Below are positions 23,736 to 31,712 of a DNA stretch of 42,353 bases, piece by piece. Both the position numbers and the translations under genes were made by a program. Every line of letters begins with the position of its first letter. Positions within the stretch are counted from its first letter, which is position 1. Source of the stretch: a virus. The stretch lies in the IMG/VR virus record IMGVR_UViG_3300020732_000019, positions 1-42,353 of that record, one strand, 5' to 3'. The notes under the pieces were generated by a model. The model was not told the DNA's origin and made no database searches. It saw only the letters and a list, made by a program, of their open reading frames with translations.

Positions 23736-23761
23736 GGTGCGGTCAAGAGGGAGTGCGAATC

Positions 23762-24055
23762 ATGGAATACCCCGCCGATGTCCGCGCCAAGATCGAATGG
23801 GCCGCCTATCAGGCCGCCGACGCCGCGTGCGACGCCGCGTGCCGCGAATTCCAGCTTGCCCAATACGCTTTGGGCCGGAGCAAGGCCAAGGCGGTTCGCG
23901 AAGCTTTCGCGGCCGCCGCGGCGATCCACGCCGACGCTTGCGCAGCGATCCACGCCGCGCGCGACGCATGGGAAGCGGCCGAAGAGGCGATCGATGCCGC
24001 CGCAATCGAAGCGGCCGCGGCGGCCGAAGCTGCGCTTCAATTCGAATTGTTCTGA
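23762..24055 (+). CDS. Alanine-rich helical cassette C protein, 97 aa
   Basis: ATG 23762 with the shared leader. About 40% alanine with regularly placed Glu, Arg and Lys; predicted to be nearly all helix (DVRAKIEWAAYQAADAACDA, then EAAEEAIDAAAIEAAAAAEA). Three cysteines (C23, C27, C62) lie on the helices. It could be a helical-bundle or coiled-coil adaptor that titrates a host protein, but there is no family match to support that. The start of a second transcription unit inside cassette C. Confidence 0.7.
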   Translation: MEYPADVRAKIEWAAYQAADAACDAACREFQLAQYALGRSKAKAVREAFAAAAAIHADACAAIHAARDAWEAAEEAIDAAAIEAAAAAEAALQFELF

Positions 24056-24079
24056 CCGTCAACCAAGGGAGTGCCAAGC

Positions 24080-24409
24080 ATGATCACCGACCAGCAACTG
24101 ACAGACTTTTGCGCCGCGATCGACCGCGACGTTCGGGGCCCCTATTTCGCCGACATGGACGCGAAATGGGTCGCCAACCACGGTTTCCCCTACAGCGCGC
24201 CGACCCGCTTCGAGCGCGGCCAGAAATATGCGCGCGTCATCGGAACCAGCGGCGCGCAGTCGTCGGCGTATTGCTTCGTACGGCTGGATGACGGGGCCAT
24301 TTTGAAGGCCGCCGGTTACAAGGTGCCCGCCAAGGGTGTTCGCGGCTGGATCGCGAACGGTGCGGCCGACGTGACCCCCCACGGTGCGAAATACGCGCGC
24401 AATGTGTGA
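24080..24409 (+). CDS. Uncharacterised cassette C protein, 109 aa
   Basis: ATG 24080 with AAGGGAG nine bases upstream. N-terminal helix (DQQLTDFCAAIDRDVRGPYF), then a Tyr-rich core with RFERGQKYARVIGTSGAQSS and a strand FVRLDDGAILKAAGYKVPAK. The run GDIL/GAILKAAGYK-VPAKGVRG resembles small phage proteins annotated only as hypothetical. It ends close to a UUCG hairpin. Function unknown. Confidence 0.75.
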   Translation: MITDQQLTDFCAAIDRDVRGPYFADMDAKWVANHGFPYSAPTRFERGQKYARVIGTSGAQSSAYCFVRLDDGAILKAAGYKVPAKGVRGWIANGAADVTPHGAKYARNV

Positions 24410-24415
24410 CGCCCC

Positions 24416-24431
24416 GCGCCCTTCGGGGCGC
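24416..24431 (+). other. UUCG-tetraloop hairpin, cassette C
   Basis: GCGCCC-TTCG-GGGCGC (6-bp stem), a slightly shortened version of the other three, seven bases after the stop codon at 24409 and before CGGGAG. Confidence 0.7.
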
Positions 24432-24452
24432 CACAAACCGGGAGAATCGACC

Positions 24453-24680
24453 ATGGAAATCGGCCAGCGTGTTTTTGTCCGCCACCCGGATTACCCGGGC
24501 GTTCTGACCTGCGGTGTCGTTGTCGCGATCGGCAAGCGCGGCCGGCCGCAAGTGCGCTATCGGTTCGCTGCGGCACGACTCGAAACGTTCGACCCCCGCA
24601 ATCTGGAACCGGTCGACGATTGGCGCGACCATTTCACCGACCCGGCGGCCGCGCTAATCGACCAGTCTTTGCACGATTAG
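24453..24680 (+). CDS. Uncharacterised cassette C protein, 75 aa
   Basis: ATG 24453 with CGGGAG upstream. The first half looks like a small beta barrel of SH3/KOW type (GQRVFVRHPDYPGVLTCGVV, then RPQVRYRFAAARLETF), a fold common in nucleic-acid or ribosome-binding proteins. The C-terminus is acidic. The stop TAG is followed after one base by operator 5. A role in binding nucleic acid is inference from the fold guess only. Confidence 0.72.
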   Translation: MEIGQRVFVRHPDYPGVLTCGVVVAIGKRGRPQVRYRFAAARLETFDPRNLEPVDDWRDHFTDPAAALIDQSLHD

Positions 24681-24681
24681 C

Positions 24682-24711
24682 TATTGACGCGACCGTCAAT
24701 AGGCGTATTCT
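24682..24711 (+). promoter_or_regulatory. Operator-promoter 5, internal to cassette C
   Basis: Palindrome 24682-24701, -35 TTGACG (24684-24689), -10 TATTCT (24706-24711), ATG 32 bp downstream at 24738. Same sequence as operator-promoter 4. Confidence 0.85.
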
Positions 24712-24737
24712 GGTGCGGTCAAGAGGGAGTGCGAATC

Positions 24738-25475
24738 ATGGAAAACGTTGTCAGTCTGGCCGCATGGAAAGACGCCAAGCGCGCCGCCGCGATCGCGGCC
24801 GAACACGAAGCGGCCAAGCGCCAAAAAGTCGTCGGCGAAAAGATCGAAGTCGCCAAAGCGCTGTTGGACGAAGGGGTTTGCAAGAGCGTCGCGCAAGCCG
24901 CGGTCGTGGCCAGCGCCATGGTCGAAAAGGCCAACGCGATCATGGAACGCGACTGGCGGCCTATGCCCGCCTATTGCGACCCCGCGAACGAATCGCGCGG
25001 CGCCAAGTATGACGCGACCAAGTCGCTTGATGTCGCCGAAATCGCCAAGCGTATGCGGGCCGAAATCAAAGCGCTAAACCTGCGCGCCGGGTTCAAGATC
25101 AGCGTCACCATTCAACGTTTCAGCGGCGGCCGGTCGATCGATATCCGCGTTCGTGAGGTTCCCGCCGATTTCCGCTACTGGTCGGACGCGGCCGCCAGCT
25201 ATGAAAAGCAATTCGGCGCGGGCTGCGGCGGCGGTTTGTGGCGCTTCCCCGGCGGCCCCAAAGACCAGCACAGCGCAGAATATATCGACGTGGAAAGCAA
25301 ACTTGAAGCGATCCACGGGGCCTATAACCGCGACAATTCCGACAGCATGTCGGACTATTTCGACGTTCGCTATTACGGGTCGGTCGGCTTTGACGGCGCT
25401 TGGCAAGCACTGAAAGACGAAGCGGCGGCCAGCGCCGGCGACTATTGGTCGGAATCGGCCGACCCCAAACGCTAA
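24738..25475 (+). CDS. LPD29-like domain protein, cassette C
   Basis: 245 aa, the largest cassette protein. An N-terminal charged helical segment (KDAKRAAAIAAEHEAAKRQK near 11-30) is followed by a domain (about 95-235) with LDVAEIAKRMRAEIKALNLR, then FKISVTIQRFSGGRSIDIRV, resembling the LPD29 domain of large polyvalent proteins of phages and mobile elements. Those domains travel with anti-defence and injected proteins; their activity is unknown. It has its own operator-promoter. A related domain is also found as stand-alone proteins in other phages. Confidence 0.72.
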   Translation: MENVVSLAAWKDAKRAAAIAAEHEAAKRQKVVGEKIEVAKALLDEGVCKSVAQAAVVASAMVEKANAIMERDWRPMPAYCDPANESRGAKYDATKSLDVAEIAKRMRAEIKALNLRAGFKISVTIQRFSGGRSIDIRVREVPADFRYWSDAAASYEKQFGAGCGGGLWRFPGGPKDQHSAEYIDVESKLEAIHGAYNRDNSDSMSDYFDVRYYGSVGFDGAWQALKDEAAASAGDYWSESADPKR

Positions 25476-25483
25476 CGGTTGAC

Positions 25484-25502
25484 GGGCCGCCTTGCGCGGC
25501 CC
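25484..25502 (+). other. GC hairpin before the last cassette C gene
   Basis: GGGCCGC-CTTGC-GCGGCCC, a 7-bp stem with a pentaloop, nine bases after a stop codon and before GAAAGGAG. It takes the place of the UUCG hairpins but has a different sequence. Confidence 0.65.
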
Positions 25503-25528
25503 AAAACCCGGGGAAAGGAGTCCCCGAC

Positions 25529-25714
25529 ATGGGAAAAATGGTTTACATCGAAAGCAAAGACGGCAATCTTTTCCGCGGCTATGGGCGCGGAAATCCGGTC
25601 GAACGCTGGGACGACAACGGCCGCCAGTTCGTCAAATACGAAGGGGGCCCAAAACCCGAAGGCTGGGGCGACGTGATCGACGCCGCCCGCGCCCTTGAAT
25701 TGATGAACGTCTAA
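25529..25714 (+). CDS. Uncharacterised cassette C protein, 61 aa
   Basis: ATG 25529 with GAAAGGAG upstream. Small, strongly polar: MGKMVYIESKDGNLFRGYGR, then a Trp- and Gly-rich part and a final helix (DVIDAARALELMNV). Its TAA overlaps the portal gene's stop codon on the other strand by 4 bp (25711-25714), closing cassette C. Function unknown. Confidence 0.75.
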   Translation: MGKMVYIESKDGNLFRGYGRGNPVERWDDNGRQFVKYEGGPKPEGWGDVIDAARALELMNV

Positions 25715-28311
25715 GACATCGATTCCCACGCTTTGCCGTAGATTCGCTTTTGCGTTTCGACGGCCGACGCGTGGGAATCGATGTCTTCGCGCGACCAATC
25801 GTCCGTCGGGCCGTCCGTCTCGTACTTAGCGTTCAGCGATCGTTCGACTTCGTAATAATGGTGCGCTTCGGCTTTGGCGGCCAGCATGGGGATCACGTTA
25901 AACTGCAGTTCGGCGACCATGCCGTTCGGCAATTCAACCAGCGTGTTAAAATCGCGGTATCCGGTTGGCCCCGGTTTTGCGTAATTGTTTTTCGGGTCGG
26001 AAATGAATTTCAACCCGGATTTTTTGACTTTTTCAACCGCTTCGCCAAGGTCATCAATTCGTTCGACCGCGATCGTCGCGCGCACCATATCCTTTAGCTG
26101 CGAATAGTCGCCGCCATAGTCCGCTTCGACTTTTTCGCGGCCACGCTTTTCTGATTTGGTCGGTGCAAGGAAAAGCGCCGACCCTTTGTACTCGGGGGTC
26201 AGGTCAGCAGGCTTTGGCGGTGATAGATCGAACCCCATCGTTCTCCCGATTTGAGTCAGGATTTTGTCGTATTCACGTTGACCGACCGCGGCCATTTGCG
26301 CGGCCTGTTCCCATGTGCTGAACGGTTGGTGCACCTCTTTGGGCGACGGCAAAGACCCGGGCGCGGGCAATGCCCGCGACGCCCGCGCGACCGCTTCGGT
26401 GCGTGCGCGTTCCTTCGTCGCGCTGGCGTGCGTGCTGGCCGCCTCTTGCGCACTCCCCGCGCCGCTTTTTGCAAGACGTGCCGCGATGACGTTTTCCAGC
26501 GCTTCGCGTGCTTTTACGGCGGTTTTGGCTTCCGGTCGTGAATCTGGAAAATCGGGTTCGATGCCAACAAATCGACGGTTGCCCCAATTCGAAACGTTTC
26601 CGACGCCTTCGTTACGGCCGTTAAACAGGTTGTGGCCGCCGTCGCGATCGGGTTTCCAATAGTGGCCTGACGCGGCAAGCGAAAAATTACCAGCGGCGAA
26701 TCGGCCGCCTTCGTCGCGCGGGTGATCTGATTCGTTCCACTGCGCGTCGCCGGCGATCCGATCGGGGCGGCCGCCCGGTTCGCCGGCCGCGTCGTCCATG
26801 CCGTCGGCGCCCCCCTCAAGACCGGGCATTTCGGGCGGCGGCCCGGACAGGTCGACCCCGTGGTACAGCGACGTTTCGTCGTTCTGCAGGCGTTCGCGCG
26901 CTTCTTCTTGCGATATGATTCCGCGGTCGACATAAGCCGCGTCGCAATCCGCGTCGGCTTTTCGAATGTCGGCTTTTTCCTTGTCCGACATTTCCCAAAG
27001 CGACGGGAATTCAAAATCGATTTCTTCGTTGATCTCGCCAAATTCGGAAAGCTGCACCAGCCGCAAAATGCGGGTAAGCGCCGGCCGAAAGTGCGCTTCT
27101 TGGTACGCCAAAACGTCGGCGTAAAAATTGCGGGTTTCGTTTTCGCCGTTCGCCGACAGGCCCGACGGCGAATTCTGCGCATAGATCGATTGCGGGATTC
27201 GCGCGGCGACGCAAATTTGTTCGATCGCCTGCGCGATCAGTTCCGCAACGCCCGATATGGGGGTCGTGACAAACGCGAAATCTTCTTCGCCGTTATCGAG
27301 TGCCAGCACGCCCCGATTGTTCCGAGTGTTCTGAAAAATTTCGAGTCGCTTGTAAAAATCGTCGCCGCCGTCACCCGACAGGATCGCTGACAGGTCAGAT
27401 TTCAGCACCGGTTGACTGTGCATGTCGAAAAGGTCCGACCCGCTTTGCCGGGTGCGCAACCAGTTATCGACATATGCTTTCATCACCTGAGTCAACGACT
27501 GGCCGCCGAACGCGTATGCTGGTTTCAGCATGTCCGACACGGGCCGACTGACCAGCGTCAAAAGCCGGCTGGCGTCGATCGTGCGCCCATAGCAAAACCA
27601 GTGCTTCGGGCGGTAGAAATCCGGCGACAAGGGGTTGTCGGCGCGATACGGGCCCGGAGCGCACCAGAAAGGTTCGATAATCGTCAAGCGCTGCAATGGG
27701 CGATCTTTGCCCACCTTCGCCGCGTCGTCGGCCAGCGGCCGGGTCAGTTCGACCGGGTTGTCATTGTCGCCGAAATCAAGGAACAGTTGCCCGCGGCCGA
27801 ACACGTGGTCCTGCATCGCCCATCGGTAGAACATGTGGCGCACGTCAAGGCGCTTGAACGCCTTTTCGAGTAGGGTCTTTTTGGACCCCGGGCCGTCGCC
27901 GGCGTTCGTGAATTTGATCCATTTGCGAATCGCGTGTTCCGCCCAAATATGGCACGCGTTGCGATATTCGACGCGCTGAATCAATTCGGCCAGATAGGGG
28001 TAGCCAAGGAACCCTTGGCCTTCGTGGTAAAGCGATTGCATCGCCCAAGTGCCCACGTTCAGGCCGCCCCAATCGCTTGCCGCGTCCATGGCGACCGTGT
28101 CGCTTGGGTAGACCCCCGACGGGAACCGGTAGGGTTTATAGATCGATTCGGCGTCCATGACGATCGGCGCCGGCACGTTGCGTCGGGCGAGCCGGCTGGC
28201 CAGCACCGCGGATTCGGAAACCTTCAAAGGCGCCGACGGCACGGTATAGGCGCCCGACGCGGCCGCCGCTGCGCGTTCCGATAGGCGGTAGCCGTTCATG
28301 GTTCGTGTCAT
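25711..28311 (-). CDS. DUF1073-type portal protein with C-terminal RelA/SpoT-like domain
   Basis: 866 aa. Residues about 60-500 match DUF1073 portals (GTWAMQSLYHEGQGFLGYPY near 86-105, NACHIWAEHAIRKWIKF near 118-134, FVTTPISGVAELIAQAIEQI near 340-359). A linker contains the DHPRDEGGRFA motif frequent in phage polyvalent proteins. The end (about 716-825) resembles a RelA/SpoT nucleotidyltransferase: EKVEADYGGD (726-735), KDMVRATI (740-747), GYRDFN (784-789) and AELQF (800-804), followed by an AHHYYE helix. Other DUF1073 portals carry Acb1-like C-terminal enzymes; no Acb1 HxT motifs are present here. Starts at ATG 28311, overlapping the terminase stop (ATGA). Confidence 0.85.
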   Translation of the reverse strand: MTRTMNGYRLSERAAAAASGAYTVPSAPLKVSESAVLASRLARRNVPAPIVMDAESIYKPYRFPSGVYPSDTVAMDAASDWGGLNVGTWAMQSLYHEGQGFLGYPYLAELIQRVEYRNACHIWAEHAIRKWIKFTNAGDGPGSKKTLLEKAFKRLDVRHMFYRWAMQDHVFGRGQLFLDFGDNDNPVELTRPLADDAAKVGKDRPLQRLTIIEPFWCAPGPYRADNPLSPDFYRPKHWFCYGRTIDASRLLTLVSRPVSDMLKPAYAFGGQSLTQVMKAYVDNWLRTRQSGSDLFDMHSQPVLKSDLSAILSGDGGDDFYKRLEIFQNTRNNRGVLALDNGEEDFAFVTTPISGVAELIAQAIEQICVAARIPQSIYAQNSPSGLSANGENETRNFYADVLAYQEAHFRPALTRILRLVQLSEFGEINEEIDFEFPSLWEMSDKEKADIRKADADCDAAYVDRGIISQEEARERLQNDETSLYHGVDLSGPPPEMPGLEGGADGMDDAAGEPGGRPDRIAGDAQWNESDHPRDEGGRFAAGNFSLAASGHYWKPDRDGGHNLFNGRNEGVGNVSNWGNRRFVGIEPDFPDSRPEAKTAVKAREALENVIAARLAKSGAGSAQEAASTHASATKERARTEAVARASRALPAPGSLPSPKEVHQPFSTWEQAAQMAAVGQREYDKILTQIGRTMGFDLSPPKPADLTPEYKGSALFLAPTKSEKRGREKVEADYGGDYSQLKDMVRATIAVERIDDLGEAVEKVKKSGLKFISDPKNNYAKPGPTGYRDFNTLVELPNGMVAELQFNVIPMLAAKAEAHHYYEVERSLNAKYETDGPTDDWSREDIDSHASAVETQKRIYGKAWESMS

Positions 28312-29939
28312 TGCCGTGCCCGCGCTAGTGCTTTGTCGCTGATAACCATGCGACGCTTGGCGCCGCTAATGACGATCATAGCCGCGTCTGCGAGGTTTGG
28401 CGAGCGCGTGCCGTCGGGCTTTTTATTGACGACCATTTTGCCTGTCGCGTCGGGCCCCCAAGTCGGTTGCGACAGTTCAGAAATCAGCTTGTTGCGCAGC
28501 GTCGCCGGGATAGACGACGATATGCTGATAATGTCGGCGGGGTCGTATTTATAGCCCGGTTCAGTGCGCGCCCGAAAGGTTTCGCGAAACCGCCGGCGCG
28601 TGCGCCCCCACGATTGCGCCTTGAAATTCTTGTAATAGTCTTCGTTCGTGCGATCGGCGCCGGGTTCGATCGGCTTCGTGCCGTGTTCGACCGCGCCCGA
28701 TCCGCGGAACGGGTTTATCGCAACCGAGCGCGGCACGCGCGAATTGCGAACCGCGTCGGCCTTGCGCTGGCGGTTGATTTCGGCCGCGTCGCCGCGCACC
28801 CCGGCGCCCATACCGTCGGCGTCGTACCAAAGGGTCGACAGGTCCAATTCGTCGCATAGGCCGAACGACTTGACCGTCGTGTGAAAAATATCCGATCCCA
28901 CGCCCGACCATTCCGACAGGAAATCGAGCACGCACCCTTTCATGCTGGCGAAGGCGTTCAGGTCGACGCCTTCGTCGGCGACGTCAAGCGCGGCCAGCCG
29001 TTCGCCGCTGTCAGTCAACCCTAGGGCCAAGTGCGAGTCGATTGCCGCCTGAACCCACGAATTCGGAATGATCACGCCTTCGACAGCCGCGGCATAATTG
29101 ATGTCGATTTCCTGCGCGACCGTGACCGGGTCCAACTGCAAAATCTGTTTTTCGTACCAAGCGTCGTCTTTGCGCGGGTCGTCGCGCCAATGCAGCGTGA
29201 ACACTTGCCGGGCGGGGTAGCTGAACCGCTTTTGCGCGAAGGGGTTGCCCATGCCGTTAGCGCTGGAAATATCAATTCGGCAATTCGTGGTCGCCGACAG
29301 CGACGCTTCGACCAGTTGCGGCCGTTCAAGGTGCGCGGATTCGTCGACGAAATAGATCGACGCGCGATCGCCGCGCCCGATATTGTCGCCAGCTTCCCCG
29401 GTGATCGTCGACCCGGTCGTCGGGAACGCAAGGCGCAAGTGCGGCGCGTGAATTTTCGGGTCGTGGCCGGCGCGCAGTTCCGCCGGCAAAAACCGCAGGA
29501 ATTCGCGCGCTTTCCAGAAAAGCGATTTCGGCGAACCGATCTTGTCGACGTATTCTTCTTTGCGCGACCCAAACCCCGCGGTGAACCCGTAATGCGTGAT
29601 CGCTAGAGAACAGGCGACCGCGACAGCGCACCACGACATGCCAAGATCGCGGGATTTGTCGGTAACGCCGGGTTCTTGCGCTTTCCAGCGCTCCAAAACC
29701 CACTGACACCATTCGATTTGCCGCGGAAACAGGATGAACGGAATCGCCGCCGGCAACCCGCGTTCGACGTTGCGCGGGTCGAACGTGACGCCCCAATCCT
29801 GAATGAGGCGCCACGGTTCGTCCCGATAGACCCGCAACACCTGCCCGGGTAGCTTAGGATCGTCCCGCAACCGCTGCAGGCGCCGCATCCGGTCTTTGAT
29901 GACCGCCGAGTAATCCGGTTGTTTCCAATCAAATTCCAC
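28308..29939 (-). CDS. terL: Terminase large subunit
   Basis: 543 aa, packaging ATPase and nuclease. ATPase motifs: a Walker A-like KSRDLGMSW at 95-103 (the K-x-R-x-x-G-x-S form common in phage terminases) and Walker B SIYFVDE at 194-200 with D199 and E200. The RNase H-fold nuclease carries D319 (LAALDV), D373/D375 (WYDADG) and D518 (PNLADAA). It is coupled to the portal by ATGA overlap, and the small terminase lies upstream beyond the fibre genes, an unusual separation. Two bases separate it from the stop of the secreted-type protein. Confidence 0.95.
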   Translation of the reverse strand: MEFDWKQPDYSAVIKDRMRRLQRLRDDPKLPGQVLRVYRDEPWRLIQDWGVTFDPRNVERGLPAAIPFILFPRQIEWCQWVLERWKAQEPGVTDKSRDLGMSWCAVAVACSLAITHYGFTAGFGSRKEEYVDKIGSPKSLFWKAREFLRFLPAELRAGHDPKIHAPHLRLAFPTTGSTITGEAGDNIGRGDRASIYFVDESAHLERPQLVEASLSATTNCRIDISSANGMGNPFAQKRFSYPARQVFTLHWRDDPRKDDAWYEKQILQLDPVTVAQEIDINYAAAVEGVIIPNSWVQAAIDSHLALGLTDSGERLAALDVADEGVDLNAFASMKGCVLDFLSEWSGVGSDIFHTTVKSFGLCDELDLSTLWYDADGMGAGVRGDAAEINRQRKADAVRNSRVPRSVAINPFRGSGAVEHGTKPIEPGADRTNEDYYKNFKAQSWGRTRRRFRETFRARTEPGYKYDPADIISISSSIPATLRNKLISELSQPTWGPDATGKMVVNKKPDGTRSPNLADAAMIVISGAKRRMVISDKALARARQ

Positions 29940-29941
29940 GA

Positions 29942-31672
29942 TCAGTTGACCGCGTTAACCCCGATATTCGAAATCGTGTAGCTGCCCGCAGAATAAGCCG
30001 CCGCGGTCGTCACGATCAGGCGCGCGAATTTGGCGCCGCCGATCGATTGGCTGGCGGTCATATAGGTGCCGTTTCCGGCCGCCGTCATGGTCGCACCGGT
30101 CACGCTAAACCAGTTGGTGCCGTCCATGGAAAGCTGCAGGCCGACGACGGGTTGGGTCGTGACCGTCGGGCCGCCGGCAAGCGTCATGAACGCGACAAGC
30201 TGTTTCGTGTTTTCGACATAGAACGGCGTGGTCGCGGTCGACACCGTGCCAAGGACGAAGTTCGAAGCGGTCAGCGCGGCCGAATTGTACCGCGTCGCAA
30301 AGGGGTTTGTCGCGGCGAAATAGTCGCGAAACTGTCGCGACACGGGATAGCCTGCGGGCAATTCCAGCGACGTGATCGTCGTCGTGACCGTGGTCGACGT
30401 GCCGCCGACGCTGAACGCGCGCCACAGACGCCGCCCGGCGACCGGCACGGCCGGAACGCGGGTGATCCCGGTCGCGGTGATCGGGTCGCTGCACCAAATG
30501 TCCGTCGTGTTCGTGCCGCCGGTCGATTCGTCCAAACAGAAAATAACCGCCGTGGCCGTGCCAAGCGTAAGGGCCGTGACGTTGATTTCCGACGCAATCG
30601 TCGCACCCCCGGCCTGTGCCGAAGCGACAATCGTTCCCAGCACCGACCCCGACCCGGCAAATGCCGTGGCGTTCTGGTCAACCTGCGAAACGGCTGTCCC
30701 AAGCGTGACGGCGGCGGCTTTCAGAGTCGACCCGTTGGCCAAGGCATATGCCGGCGTGTTGCTTGCGATCGATGCCACGTTGCCGACCGCGACGGTGTTG
30801 GTGACAGACGCGTTGACGCCGAAGGTGTTGCCAGTCGGCGCTGTGCCATACGCGGTTACGGTGCCGGTCAGCGCCGTGCCGGCGTAGCTGGCAACGTCGC
30901 CACGAAGGCCGCCAGCGGTCGTTAGCGACAGGGGGTTGGTCTGTGCCGTCGTGTACGCCGGCGCGGCCGTGGTGACAGCCCCTTGTGCCAGCAAACCGGT
31001 CTGGCCGCTGGTCGTGCTGGCGATCGCCGCCGCGGTCGGCTGATTTGCGCTGGTCGCGGCGCCCGTGGGTAGAGGCAACGACGCCGCGCTAATCGGTTGC
31101 GTCGACTGCCAAAACGTGCCGGTGACGGGCACGGTCGAATTGGTGCCCGATAGCGTGACGATCCACGGGGTCGAATTCGCCGTGTTGCCCGGCTGAACGG
31201 TCCAAACACCCGATTGAGTCGCACCAAAAGCGGTGTTCGTGATCGCCCCGATAGCGTTCGTGCCTGCGGGAAGCGGCGCAACGATCGCGTTGTAAATCCC
31301 CTTCAACGCGGAAACGGCGCTTGCGCTGCCCGTGCCGGTCCAAGCCGAGTCAGCTTTCGTGCCAAGGGTCAGATCGGCGCCATCGACAATCGACCCGACC
31401 GCATAGGAACCGGCCGCCGCCGTGATCGCGCCGCCCCCGCCGCCCGATCCCGAACACCCGTAAACGCAATTCACCTTGACCGCGTGGTTCGTGGTGTCTG
31501 TCGCGTCGGCGCCCGTGCTGTCGATTTGCACGGTGCCGGTCGCCGGCTGGTAATTGCCCGACGCGTTCTTCGTCGACGGCATGGTTGTTGTGGTCTGTGC
31601 GATCGCGGCCAGCGGCACGGCGAGCGCAACCAGCGCCGCCAGCCAACTGCCCGAAAAAACGTTTTTGCGCAT
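29942..31672 (-). CDS. Signal-peptide-bearing Ser/Thr/Ala-rich structural protein
   Basis: 576 aa from ATG 31672 with GGGGAG upstream; an ORF extension to 31711 lies in the intergenic segment. Residues 1-26 look like a Sec signal peptide (MRKN, then a hydrophobic core and an AIAQ cleavage region). The remainder is repetitive and beta-rich with many Thr, Ala and Gly (NAIGAITNTAFGATQSGVW near 136-154). The C-terminal 120 residues (VVGLQLSMDGTNWFSVTGAT and on) resemble a carbohydrate-binding or receptor-recognition domain. A secreted or virion-displayed adhesin is plausible; a signal peptide on a virion protein would be odd. Confidence 0.75.
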   Translation of the reverse strand: MRKNVFSGSWLAALVALAVPLAAIAQTTTTMPSTKNASGNYQPATGTVQIDSTGADATDTTNHAVKVNCVYGCSGSGGGGGAITAAAGSYAVGSIVDGADLTLGTKADSAWTGTGSASAVSALKGIYNAIVAPLPAGTNAIGAITNTAFGATQSGVWTVQPGNTANSTPWIVTLSGTNSTVPVTGTFWQSTQPISAASLPLPTGAATSANQPTAAAIASTTSGQTGLLAQGAVTTAAPAYTTAQTNPLSLTTAGGLRGDVASYAGTALTGTVTAYGTAPTGNTFGVNASVTNTVAVGNVASIASNTPAYALANGSTLKAAAVTLGTAVSQVDQNATAFAGSGSVLGTIVASAQAGGATIASEINVTALTLGTATAVIFCLDESTGGTNTTDIWCSDPITATGITRVPAVPVAGRRLWRAFSVGGTSTTVTTTITSLELPAGYPVSRQFRDYFAATNPFATRYNSAALTASNFVLGTVSTATTPFYVENTKQLVAFMTLAGGPTVTTQPVVGLQLSMDGTNWFSVTGATMTAAGNGTYMTASQSIGGAKFARLIVTTAAAYSAGSYTISNIGVNAVN

Positions 31673-31712
31673 TGTGAATTCTCCCCTTGCGACGCGTCGC
31701 CGCGATCGCAAA

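Noticed and set aside
25711-26150. Acb1-type anti-CBASS domain at the portal C-terminus
   Set aside because: The pair of HxT motifs required for that 2H phosphoesterase is absent; the visible motifs fit a RelA/SpoT-like fold better.
31688-31699. Perfect palindrome GCGACGCGTCGC before the 576-aa gene
   Set aside because: Has no loop, no repeat elsewhere and no relation to a promoter box; probably chance in GC-rich DNA.
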